A DNA stretch of 64,000 nucleotides from Aurantiacibacter sp. MUD11. GTDB lineage: Bacteria > Pseudomonadota > Alphaproteobacteria > Sphingomonadales > Sphingomonadaceae. A model generated the notes under the pieces. That model had not been told where the DNA came from. It did not search any database and saw only the letters and a list, made by a program, of their open reading frames with translations. Position 1 is the stretch's first letter; each line of letters opens with the position of its first letter. This document shows, piece after piece, positions 36,810 to 45,841 of the stretch. A program made the translations under genes and the position numbers. The stretch covers positions 2,727,721-2,791,720 of the forward strand of contig NZ_CP114054.1 in the NCBI RefSeq assembly GCF_026967575.1. Direction: 5' to 3'.

Positions 36810-38942
36810 ATGTCTCGCCAACTTATCGCAGCCGCTGCGGCGCTTGCCGCTGCCGCCATTCCCGCTAGTGCCCAGGACATGACTGCACCTGACTATCCCG
36901 AAACCCGCCGGGGCGACGTCGTCGAGACGTACTTCGGAGAGGAAGTGGCCGATCCCTATCGCTGGCTGGAAGAGGACGTCCGCAACAGCGAAGAGGTGGC
37001 CGAGTGGGTGGAAGCGCAGAACGCCGTCACCCACGCCTATCTCGACGCGCTGCCGGCGCGCGACTGGTTCACCCAGCGCATTGGCGAGCTCTACGATTTC
37101 CAACGCTTCTCGGTGCCCGTAGAGCGCGGCGGGCGCTATTTCTACACTGGCAACTCGGGCCTGCAGAACCAGTCGCCGCTCTATGTGCGCGACAGCTTGG
37201 AAGCCGAGCCGCGCCTGCTGATCGATCCCAACGAGTGGGCCGACGACGGCGCCACCGCGCTGTCCGGCTGGGTGCCGTCGCCCGACGGTTCCAAGCTGCT
37301 CTACTCCGTGCAGGATGGCGGCACCGACTGGCGCATCCTGCGGGTGCTGGATGTCGATACCGGCGAACAGATCGGCGGCGAGATCCGCTGGGCCAAGTTC
37401 ACCTCGCTCGCTTGGGTGGGTGAGGAAGGTTTCCTCTATTCGCGTTTCCCCGAACCGGAGGAGGGCGAGGACTTCCAGGCGTTGAACATGGACCAGGCGG
37501 TCTATTACCACGCGCTGGGCAGCGCGCAGGCCGATGACCAGCTGGTCTTCGCGACGCCCGACTTCCCCGAACGCAACCACACCGCGCAGACCACCACCGA
37601 TGGCCGCTGGGCAATCGTTTCCTCCTCCACCGGCACCGACGCCCGTTACGAGGTGCACGTGATCGACCTTGCCGCTGGCTGGGGCGCCCGCCCGCTGGTC
37701 ACCGGTTTCGAGGACAGCTGGGGCATCATCGACTCGGTCGGTTCCCGCCTGTTCTTCACCACCAACAAGGATGCGCCGCTCTACCGCGTCATCTCGATCG
37801 ACATGGACAATGTCGAGGCTGGCTGGACCGAGGTGATCGCCGAACGCGAACAGCCGATTGCCGACGCCTCGCTGGTCGGCGGTCACCTGGTGATCGAATA
37901 CCTCGAGGACGCGTCCTCCGCCGCCTATGTTCACACGCTGGACGGCGAGCTGGTGCGCGAGATTGAGTTCGCCGGTATCGGCAGCGCCAGCGGTTTCCAT
38001 GGCAATCCGGATAGCCCGGAGATGTTCTACAGCTTCTCCAGCTTCAACCGCCCGGCCACCATCTATCGCTACGATGTCGCCGGCGGTGACAGCAGCGTGT
38101 TCGCCGAGCCGGAGCTGGCCTTCAATCCCGATGACTTCGTTGTCGAACAGCGCTTCTACGAGAGCAGGGACGGCACCCGCGTGCCTATGTTCATCGTGCG
38201 TCGCGCCGATGTTGCCGCCAGCGGCGAGGCCGTGCCCACCTTGCTTTATGGCTATGGCGGCTTCGACGTCTCGCTCACTCCCGGCTTCTCCGCCAGCCGC
38301 CTGGCATGGGTGGAAGCGGGAGGTGCCTTTGCGCTCGCCAACATTCGGGGCGGTGGCGAATACGGTAAGGCGTGGCACGATGGCGGGCGCCGCGCGAACA
38401 AGCAGAACGTGTTTGACGATTTCATCGCTGCCGGCGAATTCCTGATCGCCGAGGGTGTGACGCCGGAAGGCGGCCTCGCCATCCAGGGCGGCTCCAACGG
38501 CGGTCTGCTGGTGGGCGCGGTTGTGAACCAGCGCCCGGACCTGTTCGCTGCCGGCAACGCCGCCGTGGGCGTGATGGACATGCTGCGCTTCGACCAGTGG
38601 ACGGCGGGCCGCTACTGGGTGGACGACTACGGCTATCCGGACCGCGAGGAAGACTGGCGCATCTTGCGGGCCTATTCCCCGCTGCACAACATCCGGCCCG
38701 ATACGGATTATCCGGCCCTGCTGGTGACCACTGCCGATACGGATGACCGTGTGGTGCCCGGACACAGCTTCAAGTACACCGCCGCCTTGCAGGCGGAGGA
38801 GCTGGGAGAGCGTCCGCAACTGATCCGGATCGAGACCCGCGCGGGCCATGGTTCGGGCAAGCCGACCGACAAGCAGATCGCCGAAGCATCTGACATTGCG
38901 GCATTTCTTGCTTATTGGACCGGGCTGCAACCGGGCGAGTAA
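36810..38942 (+). CDS. Secreted prolyl oligopeptidase (S9A family)
   Basis: The 710-residue product has a signal peptide (MSRQLIAAAAALAAAAIPAS, then AQ). An N-terminal POP segment (DYPETRRGDVVETYFGEEVA; DPYRWLEE) is followed by a beta-propeller (about 80-430) and an alpha/beta-hydrolase domain. The catalytic Ser lies in GGSNGG, the Asp in TADTDDRVVPGHS and the His in RAGHGSG. Such enzymes cut short peptides after proline in the periplasm or medium. An 8-bp inverted repeat lies just before the gene. Another secreted hydrolase precedes it on the same strand. Confidence 0.95.
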   Translation: MSRQLIAAAAALAAAAIPASAQDMTAPDYPETRRGDVVETYFGEEVADPYRWLEEDVRNSEEVAEWVEAQNAVTHAYLDALPARDWFTQRIGELYDFQRFSVPVERGGRYFYTGNSGLQNQSPLYVRDSLEAEPRLLIDPNEWADDGATALSGWVPSPDGSKLLYSVQDGGTDWRILRVLDVDTGEQIGGEIRWAKFTSLAWVGEEGFLYSRFPEPEEGEDFQALNMDQAVYYHALGSAQADDQLVFATPDFPERNHTAQTTTDGRWAIVSSSTGTDARYEVHVIDLAAGWGARPLVTGFEDSWGIIDSVGSRLFFTTNKDAPLYRVISIDMDNVEAGWTEVIAEREQPIADASLVGGHLVIEYLEDASSAAYVHTLDGELVREIEFAGIGSASGFHGNPDSPEMFYSFSSFNRPATIYRYDVAGGDSSVFAEPELAFNPDDFVVEQRFYESRDGTRVPMFIVRRADVAASGEAVPTLLYGYGGFDVSLTPGFSASRLAWVEAGGAFALANIRGGGEYGKAWHDGGRRANKQNVFDDFIAAGEFLIAEGVTPEGGLAIQGGSNGGLLVGAVVNQRPDLFAAGNAAVGVMDMLRFDQWTAGRYWVDDYGYPDREEDWRILRAYSPLHNIRPDTDYPALLVTTADTDDRVVPGHSFKYTAALQAEELGERPQLIRIETRAGHGSGKPTDKQIAEASDIAAFLAYWTGLQPGE

Positions 38943-39073
38943 GGTTGTTCAGGTAAAATACGACTTTTATGAACATTGGCTAACGCGCGAGTTCAGCGTC
39001 ACCTCACCGCGACTCGCCTAGACCCCTTCTCACAGGTGGCAATTCCGTCACCGGGACGAGAAGGAGAAGCCTC

Positions 39074-39667
39074 ATGAAGTCCATTACCAAAGCCTTCGCC
39101 AAGGGCACGCTTGCAACCGTCGCGGCTGGCGCGATGGCCGTGGCCTCGGCGTCTCCCGCAGCCGCACAGGATCGCCACCGCGACCGTGACCGCGACGGCA
39201 TTTCCGCCGGTGAAGTGATTGCCGGTGCCGTGGTCCTGGGTGGCCTGGCCGCCATCATCGCCTCGGCCGACAATGACCGCTACCATCGTGACTACCGCTA
39301 TGACCGTCGCGGCTACCGCGGCGACTATCGCGACTATCGCGGCGATTATCGCGGTGGCTATGGCTATTCGAGCCGCGATGCCGTCGAGATGTGCGTCCGC
39401 GCCGTGGAACGCTATGCGCAGCGCCGTTCGGGCAGCCGCGCAGAGGTCTACGAAATCCGCGATGTCGACCGTGAACGGCGTGGCTACGAAGTCGAAGGCC
39501 GTCTCGCCGTCCGTGAAGGCTGGGGCCGGCACGACCGGCGCGGCTGGGGCCGCCACGACTACCGTCGCGGCTATCGCAACGACGGTTGGGACGAAGGCCG
39601 CTTCAAGTGCGATGTCCGTCGCGGTCGGGTAGTCGACGTCGATGTTCGCGGCATCCGCGGGCTTTGA
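39074..39667 (+). CDS. Exported Arg/Tyr/Asp-rich protein (197 aa)
   Basis: The product has a signal peptide (about 1-31, MKSITKAFAKGTLATVAAGA, cut near AAAQ). A short hydrophobic, glycine-containing segment follows (GISAGEVIAGAVVLGGLAAI, about 42-61), then a long DYRGDYR-type repeat region (about 68-98). A conserved C-terminal part (about 102-197) starts SSRDAVEMCVRAVERYAQRR and contains two cysteines. The gene at 39756 has the same layout, so they are paralogues. AGAAGGAGAAG precedes the ATG. Function is unknown; a periplasmic or surface structural role is a guess. Confidence 0.8.
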   Translation: MKSITKAFAKGTLATVAAGAMAVASASPAAAQDRHRDRDRDGISAGEVIAGAVVLGGLAAIIASADNDRYHRDYRYDRRGYRGDYRDYRGDYRGGYGYSSRDAVEMCVRAVERYAQRRSGSRAEVYEIRDVDRERRGYEVEGRLAVREGWGRHDRRGWGRHDYRRGYRNDGWDEGRFKCDVRRGRVVDVDVRGIRGL

Positions 39668-39692
39668 TCGCCAACCCTAAACCACGAACCAG

Positions 39693-39724
39693 GGCGGTTC
39701 AGGCTGAAGTCAGTCTGGACCGCC
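39693..39724 (+). promoter_or_regulatory. Hairpin between the two exported paralogues
   Basis: A 10-bp stem (GGCGGTTCAG with CTGGACCGCC, one G-T pair) with a 12-base loop lies 26 bases after the first stop. No T-run follows, so it may protect the upstream mRNA end or only partly stop transcription. Confidence 0.5.
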
Positions 39725-39755
39725 TAGTCCTATCTGCAACCCAAGGGGGATCGAC

Positions 39756-40589
39756 ATGGCATTCCACCCATCCAGACTAGCCAGCGCCGCCGCCATGGCC
39801 GCCGCGCTTTCCATGGCCGCAACGCCGGCCGCCGCTGCCGAGCTGCCGCATATCGCCATCGGCGATGCCCAGGTGCAGACCGGCGATGCGGGTGAGCTGA
39901 ACAACCACCGCTACCGCCGCTATCGCCACCGCCGTGATCGCGGCATCGATGCCGGCGATGTCGTGGCCGGTGTCGTGGTGCTGGGCGCACTTGCCGCCAT
40001 CATCGGTTCCTCGCGCAGCCGCGACCGGGATCGCGACCGCGACTATCGCCGCGAAGACGCACGTTACGACCGCCGTGACCGCGGCTACGAGAGCCGGGGC
40101 GTCGAGAGTGCGGTCGACATGTGTATCGACCAGGTCGAATATCGCGACAACCGCGTCGAGAGCGTCGACCAGGCCAATCGGGATACCTCTGGCTGGAACG
40201 TCAGCGGCCGGCTCGACAATGGCGAGCGCTGGTCCTGCTGGATCGACAACGGCGGGGAAATCCGCCGGATCGACTATGGCGAGGTAGACTACTCGCAGGT
40301 TCCGGGCGCAGCCGCGCCGGGGGCGTCACAGGGCCAGCTGAGCGATGCCGCCTACGCCCGCGCCCGCGCCACCACCACCACGCCCGCCGATCAGGGCTAC
40401 AGCTATCCTGACACACCCACCGCGCCTGCCGCAGGCGATCCGCGCCCGGCCTATCCGGGCGGCCCGCTGCCGGGCGAGGAAGGCTACGATGCGAACTGGC
40501 AGGTCGATGGCGACCTGGAGGGCGACAGCACTTGGGAAGGCGATGGTCGCTACAGCACCGCCGAAGCTCCCGATTTCCGCGAAAGCTAG
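39756..40589 (+). CDS. Exported Arg/Asp-rich protein, paralogue of the previous gene (277 aa)
   Basis: The product has a signal peptide (MAFHPSRLASAAAMAAALSM, cut near AAA) and a basic YRRYRHRRDRG stretch. Next is the same hydrophobic segment as its neighbour (GIDAGDVVAGVVVLGALAAI), an RDRDRDRDYRRED charged region, and a conserved GVESAVDMCIDQVEYRDNRV part. An additional Pro/Ala/Gly-rich C-terminal third (about 190-277) is absent from the paralogue. Two cysteines (MCIDQ, WSCWID) recur. CAAGGGGG precedes the ATG. Its stop overlaps the convergent gene by four bases. Confidence 0.8.
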   Translation: MAFHPSRLASAAAMAAALSMAATPAAAAELPHIAIGDAQVQTGDAGELNNHRYRRYRHRRDRGIDAGDVVAGVVVLGALAAIIGSSRSRDRDRDRDYRREDARYDRRDRGYESRGVESAVDMCIDQVEYRDNRVESVDQANRDTSGWNVSGRLDNGERWSCWIDNGGEIRRIDYGEVDYSQVPGAAAPGASQGQLSDAAYARARATTTTPADQGYSYPDTPTAPAAGDPRPAYPGGPLPGEEGYDANWQVDGDLEGDSTWEGDGRYSTAEAPDFRES

Positions 40590-41221
40590 TCGCTGACCTC
40601 TCTCGCATAGGCGGGCAGCTCGATCTGCCAGACCATGGCTGCACCGCGCAGGGCGAAACCTGCCGCAGCGGCCACTGCCATGGCGATGGCTTGCGTTATG
40701 CCGAGCAGGATCAATCCCGCGCATAGCGAGGCAGACAGCGCGGCGGCGGTGACGTAAAGCTCGGGCCGCATCAGGATGGAAGGCACGCCGGCGATTACGT
40801 CGCGGATGATGCCGCCCACGCAGCCAGTGACGATGCCAAGGATGATCGCCGCCAGCGGAGCGACGTCGAAGGCCAGCGCCTTGGCCACCCCCAGCGCGCT
40901 GAACAGTGCCAGCCCCAGCGCGTCGGCCCATTCCAGCCAGCTGCCTTCCCACCACTTGCGCGGGGTGAACCAGGCCACCAGCGCCACCCCCAGGATCACC
41001 GGTGCGACCCAGAAATCGCGCAGCCAGAAGGCCGGCGTGCCGAGCAGGGCATCGCGGACCGAACCGCCGCCGACCCCGGTCAGCAGGGCAAAGAAGGCGC
41101 AGGTCACGAAGGTCTGGTTGAGCCGCGCCGCCATCAGCGCGCCGGACAGCGCGAAGACAGCCGTGCCGCCAAGGTCGAGGAAGGGCGGCAGCACCGGGCC
41201 GGTGATGCCGGCGCCGATCAT
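40586..41221 (-). CDS. TRIC-family (UPF0126) membrane protein
   Basis: The 211-residue product has seven predicted helices arranged as two repeats, each with the family's glycine-rich kink: GVGGGSVRDALLG (about 49-61) and GCVGGIIRDVIAGVP (about 133-147). UPF0126 proteins such as YicG belong to the trimeric intracellular cation channel (TRIC) family and may conduct K+ or act in glycine transport. ATG 41221 overlaps the end of the PepSY gene (ATGA), indicating coupling. It is the last gene of the long leftward run from mdh. Confidence 0.9.
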   Translation of the reverse strand: MIGAGITGPVLPPFLDLGGTAVFALSGALMAARLNQTFVTCAFFALLTGVGGGSVRDALLGTPAFWLRDFWVAPVILGVALVAWFTPRKWWEGSWLEWADALGLALFSALGVAKALAFDVAPLAAIILGIVTGCVGGIIRDVIAGVPSILMRPELYVTAAALSASLCAGLILLGITQAIAMAVAAAAGFALRGAAMVWQIELPAYAREVSD

Positions 41222-41901
41222 GCCTTCACCTTGGCCTTGCGGCGGCGGAACATCAGCACGCAGCCCAGCAGCGAACCGATCACGCCCAGCGCGGCGAACA
41301 GGATCAGGATCGGGTGGCTGGTATCCTCGCGCGTTTCCAAGTCCATGATGTGCAGGCCCCACATGAAATCGAATACCCGCCACCAGCCGCTGCGCACGGC
41401 CAGCACTTCGCCGGTCTGCGTGTGGATGTAGATGTGCGTGTCGTCGGCAAAGCGCGCCTGCCACGAATTGACCGGTGTACGCAGGTCCATCGGCGCGGCA
41501 TCTGCCGGGAAATAGGTGATCGCCTCCAGCGCGGCGTCGCCGGCATAGGCGGCCTCGGCAATCGAGCGGGCGTGGTCTTCGCTCACCGGATTGTAGAGGC
41601 GGCCGTCCTCGGGCGAATAGCGGAAGCGGCCGCCATCTTCCTCGATCACGATCCAGCCCGGCCCGTCGGGAAAGCTCTGCAAGGTTACGCTTTGCACCGG
41701 GCCGGTCAGTTGCGGCATAACCAGCGCGCCGGTTTCCACCGCGGGCAGTTCCGCGCGCAGGTGGTTGCCGCGGACATATTCGATCGGGTGCCACACCATG
41801 ATGAGGCCGGTGACGGTCCACATCAGGATGGGGAAGCCGACCAGCCAGCCGAGCCAGATGTGCCACTTGGCGAACAGGCGCATGAATTTCTGATGGGACA
41901 T
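41218..41901 (-). CDS. PepSY-domain membrane protein
   Basis: The 227-residue product starts MSHQKFMRLFAKWHIWLGWL, the first helix of PepSY-associated TM proteins, and ends with another helix (HPILILFAALGVIGSLLGCV) and a basic tail. The periplasmic part contains a PepSY-like repeat ending DDTHIYIHTQTGEVLAVRSG, then WWRVFDFMWGLHIMDLETRE. This matches the short sphingomonad relatives of PiuB-type proteins, often tied to iron-siderophore uptake or peptidase control. It overlaps the TRIC gene by four bases. Confidence 0.87.
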   Translation of the reverse strand: MSHQKFMRLFAKWHIWLGWLVGFPILMWTVTGLIMVWHPIEYVRGNHLRAELPAVETGALVMPQLTGPVQSVTLQSFPDGPGWIVIEEDGGRFRYSPEDGRLYNPVSEDHARSIAEAAYAGDAALEAITYFPADAAPMDLRTPVNSWQARFADDTHIYIHTQTGEVLAVRSGWWRVFDFMWGLHIMDLETREDTSHPILILFAALGVIGSLLGCVLMFRRRKAKVKA

Positions 41902-41933
41902 GACGGAGGCCTAACGGCTGAATGCGCTTGCGA

Positions 41934-42362
41934 CTAGTCGGTGGCGAATAGTTTCGACCTGTCGGCAAAGGCCTTCATCTCGATGGCATTGCCGCTGGGA
42001 TCGCGGAAGAACATGGTCGCCTGTTCGCCCGGCTCACCCTTGAAACGGATGTACGGCTTGATGTCGAACTCCACGCCTTTGGCGATCAGGCGGTCGGCCA
42101 GTTCCTGCCACTGGTCCATGTCCAGCACGATGCCGAAATGCGGCACCGGCACATCGTGGCCGTCGACCGGGTTGGTGCCGTGGCCGGCCTTGGCGACGAT
42201 GGAGGGCGCCTGATGCGCCACGATCTGGTGGCCGTAGAAATCGAAGTCGCACCAGTCGTCGCTGCTGCGGCCTTCGGGACAGCCCATCACGTCACCCCAG
42301 AACTCGCGCGCGGCCTGCAGGTTGTCGACGGGAAAGGCGAGGTGGAAGGGGGAAAGCGTCAT
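41934..42362 (-). CDS. VOC-superfamily (glyoxalase-like) protein
   Basis: The 142-residue product starts [20 protein letters not shown] and has paired beta-alpha-beta-beta-beta modules. Likely metal ligands are His7 (FHLAF), a middle His (VPHFGIVL) and the Glu in [15 protein letters not shown] enzymes include glyoxalases, dioxygenases and resistance proteins; the reaction is not determined. Homologues I recall are annotated only as VOC family. The start overlaps the preceding membrane gene by four bases. Confidence 0.9.
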   Translation of the reverse strand: MTLSPFHLAFPVDNLQAAREFWGDVMGCPEGRSSDDWCDFDFYGHQIVAHQAPSIVAKAGHGTNPVDGHDVPVPHFGIVLDMDQWQELADRLIAKGVEFDIKPYIRFKGEPGEQATMFFRDPSGNAIEMKAFADRSKLFATD

Positions 42363-43180
42363 CGTTGCGGTATCCTGTGTAGTCCAAGGGCAAGGCCGAA
42401 GCCTGCGATCGGTGCCGCACCATAGCCGATCAGCGGCATCGGGTAATGCGACATCATGGCAATCGCCACGAAACCGAACAAGGCGCCGGCAAGGGCAAAG
42501 CGGCTCTCGCGCGACATCGGCGCGGCAAAGGTGAGCAGTGCAAAGCCTGCGGCAAGGCTGAGCGCCAGTGCGAGGCCGACGAACAGGCTCTGCGAAAAGC
42601 TGTCGATGAACACGCGCTCGACGAAGGGCTGGGGCGGCAGTTCGCCCACCAGCGACATCATTACCGAGGCGACGAATCCGACGATGGCGGTGACGCCGAC
42701 CTTCCAGTCCTTGGTCACGTGGTGGATGCCGATGGCGGCGAAGGTGAGCGCGAAACCGCTGCCCGCATCGGGTTGCAGCAAGGCGATGAACAGGCCTGCC
42801 AGCAGGATCGGTGCCGCCAGCAAGCGGTTGCGCGCCGCCAGCAGGACGAGCGAGGGCACGACGAACATGCCGACATGCAGGTTGATCGCGCCCATGGGGA
42901 ACCAGCGCACCACGCGGTCGCCGGTGACGGAAGTCATTTCCGGCCCGACGGCGAGCGGACTGAGCATGATCACCAGCAGCGTGGCGAGCAGCATGTGGCG
43001 GCTGAGCGCGGTATGCGGCCCGCGTCCGACCAGCATCCAGCCGCAGGCGCCTGCCAGCACGGCGAGATTGGTGGTGGCATAATGCGCGGGCGCTCCGCTG
43101 GCGGCCATCCATGCCGCCCCGGCAAGGGTGGGCACGGCCATGGCGGCCAGCGCCGGCAGTCGCTCGCGCATGGACGGCAT
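42359..43180 (-). CDS. Polytopic membrane protein, FtsW/RodA-like motif (273 aa)
   Basis: The product has about nine predicted helices and no signal peptide ([20 protein letters not shown]). A short [14 protein letters not shown] stretch (about 134-147) recalls the LQPDLGT motif of FtsW/RodA glycosyltransferases, but the protein is shorter than that family's 370-400 residues and other motifs are absent, so I do not assign it. It lies 18 bases after lpd and overlaps the VOC gene by four bases. An envelope function is possible. Confidence 0.72.
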   Translation of the reverse strand: MPSMRERLPALAAMAVPTLAGAAWMAASGAPAHYATTNLAVLAGACGWMLVGRGPHTALSRHMLLATLLVIMLSPLAVGPEMTSVTGDRVVRWFPMGAINLHVGMFVVPSLVLLAARNRLLAAPILLAGLFIALLQPDAGSGFALTFAAIGIHHVTKDWKVGVTAIVGFVASVMMSLVGELPPQPFVERVFIDSFSQSLFVGLALALSLAAGFALLTFAAPMSRESRFALAGALFGFVAIAMMSHYPMPLIGYGAAPIAGFGLALGLHRIPQR

Positions 43181-43198
43181 GTCAGCGCCGCCCCTTCA

Positions 43199-44596
43199 TC
43201 AGATGTGGATCGGCTTGCCCTGCACGCCCATCGCCGCTTCCTTCAGCGCTTCCGAATGGGTCGGGTGCGCGTGGCAGGTGTAGGCGATGTCTTCCGAAGT
43301 GGCGCCGAATTCCATGGCGAGCGCGGCCTCGGCAATCATCGTGCCGGCGACGCTGGCGATGGCCCAGATGCCCAGTACGCGGTCCGTTTCCGCATCGGCG
43401 ATCACCTTTACGAAGCCGTCCGGCTCGTGATTGGTCTTGGCGCGGCTGTTGGCCATCATCGGGAACTTGCTGGTCTTGACCGAGCCCTTTTCCTTGGCCT
43501 GGGCCTCGGTCAGGCCGACGCCGGCGATTTCGGGCCAAGTGTAGACGACGCTGGGGATCACATCGTGGTTCACGATGCCGGTTTCGCCGGCGATCCATTC
43601 GGCGACCGCGATGCCTTCATCCTCGGCCTTGTGGGCCAGCATGGGGCCGGGCACCACGTCACCGATGGCACGCACGCCGTCGACACTGGTGCGGAATTCG
43701 TGGTCGATCTCGATCTGGCCGCGCTGGTTGGTCTCCAGCCCGATGTTCTCCAGCCCCAGGCCTTCGGTATTGGGCTTGCGGCCGATGGAAACGAGTACGC
43801 AATCGGCCTTCAGCTCCTCGGCATCGCCGCCCTTGGCCGGTTCCATGGTCAGCGTGGCGGTCTTGCCCTTGACCTTGCAGCCGGTGACCTTGGTGCCGAG
43901 CTTGAACTCGATACCCTGCTTCTTGAAGATCTTGCGGGCCTCCTTGCGGATATCGTCATCCATGCCCGGCAGGATCTCGTCGAGGAATTCGACGCAGGTG
44001 ACCTTGGCGCCCAGGCGGCGCCACACGCTGCCCAGTTCCAGCCCGATCACGCCGCCGCCGATGACGACCATGTGCTTGGGCACGGCAGGCAGTTCCAGCG
44101 CGCCGGTGGAATCGACCACCACGCCCTTGGCATTGTCGACTTCGACGCCGGGCAGGGGAGTGACGCTGGAACCGGTGGCGATGACCACTTCCTTCGCCGT
44201 CACTTTCTCGCCTGCGATTTCGACGGTGTGGGCATCCACGAACTTGGCGTGGCCCTTCTTCCAGTCGACCTTGTTCTTCTTGAACAGGAACTCGATGCCC
44301 TTGGTCAGGCCGCCGACAGCATCGATGCGCTGGCCGTGCATCTTCTCGAGGTTCAGCTTCGGCGTCACCTCGATGCCCATGTCGGCCATCGCGCCATTGG
44401 CGGCAGCATCGAAGTATTCCGAAGCGTGCAACATGGCCTTGGAGGGAATGCAGCCGACGTTGAGGCAGGTGCCGCCCAGCGTCTCGCGGCTCTCCGCGCA
44501 AGCCACCTTCAGGCCCAGCTGCGCGGCGCGGATCGCGGCGACATAACCGCCGGGGCCGGCACCGATGATGAGGACGTCGTAGTCGTATTCAGCCAT
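43199..44596 (-). CDS. lpdA: Dihydrolipoyl dehydrogenase (E3)
   Basis: The 465-residue FAD enzyme reoxidises dihydrolipoamide of the 2-oxoglutarate dehydrogenase complex using NAD+. It has the FAD motif GAGPGGYVAA, the redox disulfide GGTCLNVGCIPSK, the NAD motif GGGVIGLELG and the C-terminal HAHPTHSEA active-site His/Glu. ATG 44596 (MAEYDYDVLI) is preferred over TTG 44602. It is the third subunit gene after sucA and sucB, ten bases after sucB. Confidence 0.97.
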   Translation of the reverse strand: MAEYDYDVLIIGAGPGGYVAAIRAAQLGLKVACAESRETLGGTCLNVGCIPSKAMLHASEYFDAAANGAMADMGIEVTPKLNLEKMHGQRIDAVGGLTKGIEFLFKKNKVDWKKGHAKFVDAHTVEIAGEKVTAKEVVIATGSSVTPLPGVEVDNAKGVVVDSTGALELPAVPKHMVVIGGGVIGLELGSVWRRLGAKVTCVEFLDEILPGMDDDIRKEARKIFKKQGIEFKLGTKVTGCKVKGKTATLTMEPAKGGDAEELKADCVLVSIGRKPNTEGLGLENIGLETNQRGQIEIDHEFRTSVDGVRAIGDVVPGPMLAHKAEDEGIAVAEWIAGETGIVNHDVIPSVVYTWPEIAGVGLTEAQAKEKGSVKTSKFPMMANSRAKTNHEPDGFVKVIADAETDRVLGIWAIASVAGTMIAEAALAMEFGATSEDIAYTCHAHPTHSEALKEAAMGVQGKPIHI

Positions 44597-44606
44597 TTCC
44601 AATACC

Positions 44607-45830
<1,224 letters not shown>

Positions 45831-45841
45831 AAGCTACTTCC

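Noticed and set aside
36795..38930. 711-residue leftward open frame opposite the S9 peptidase
   Set aside because: Antisense shadow of the gene with the full Ser-Asp-His triad.
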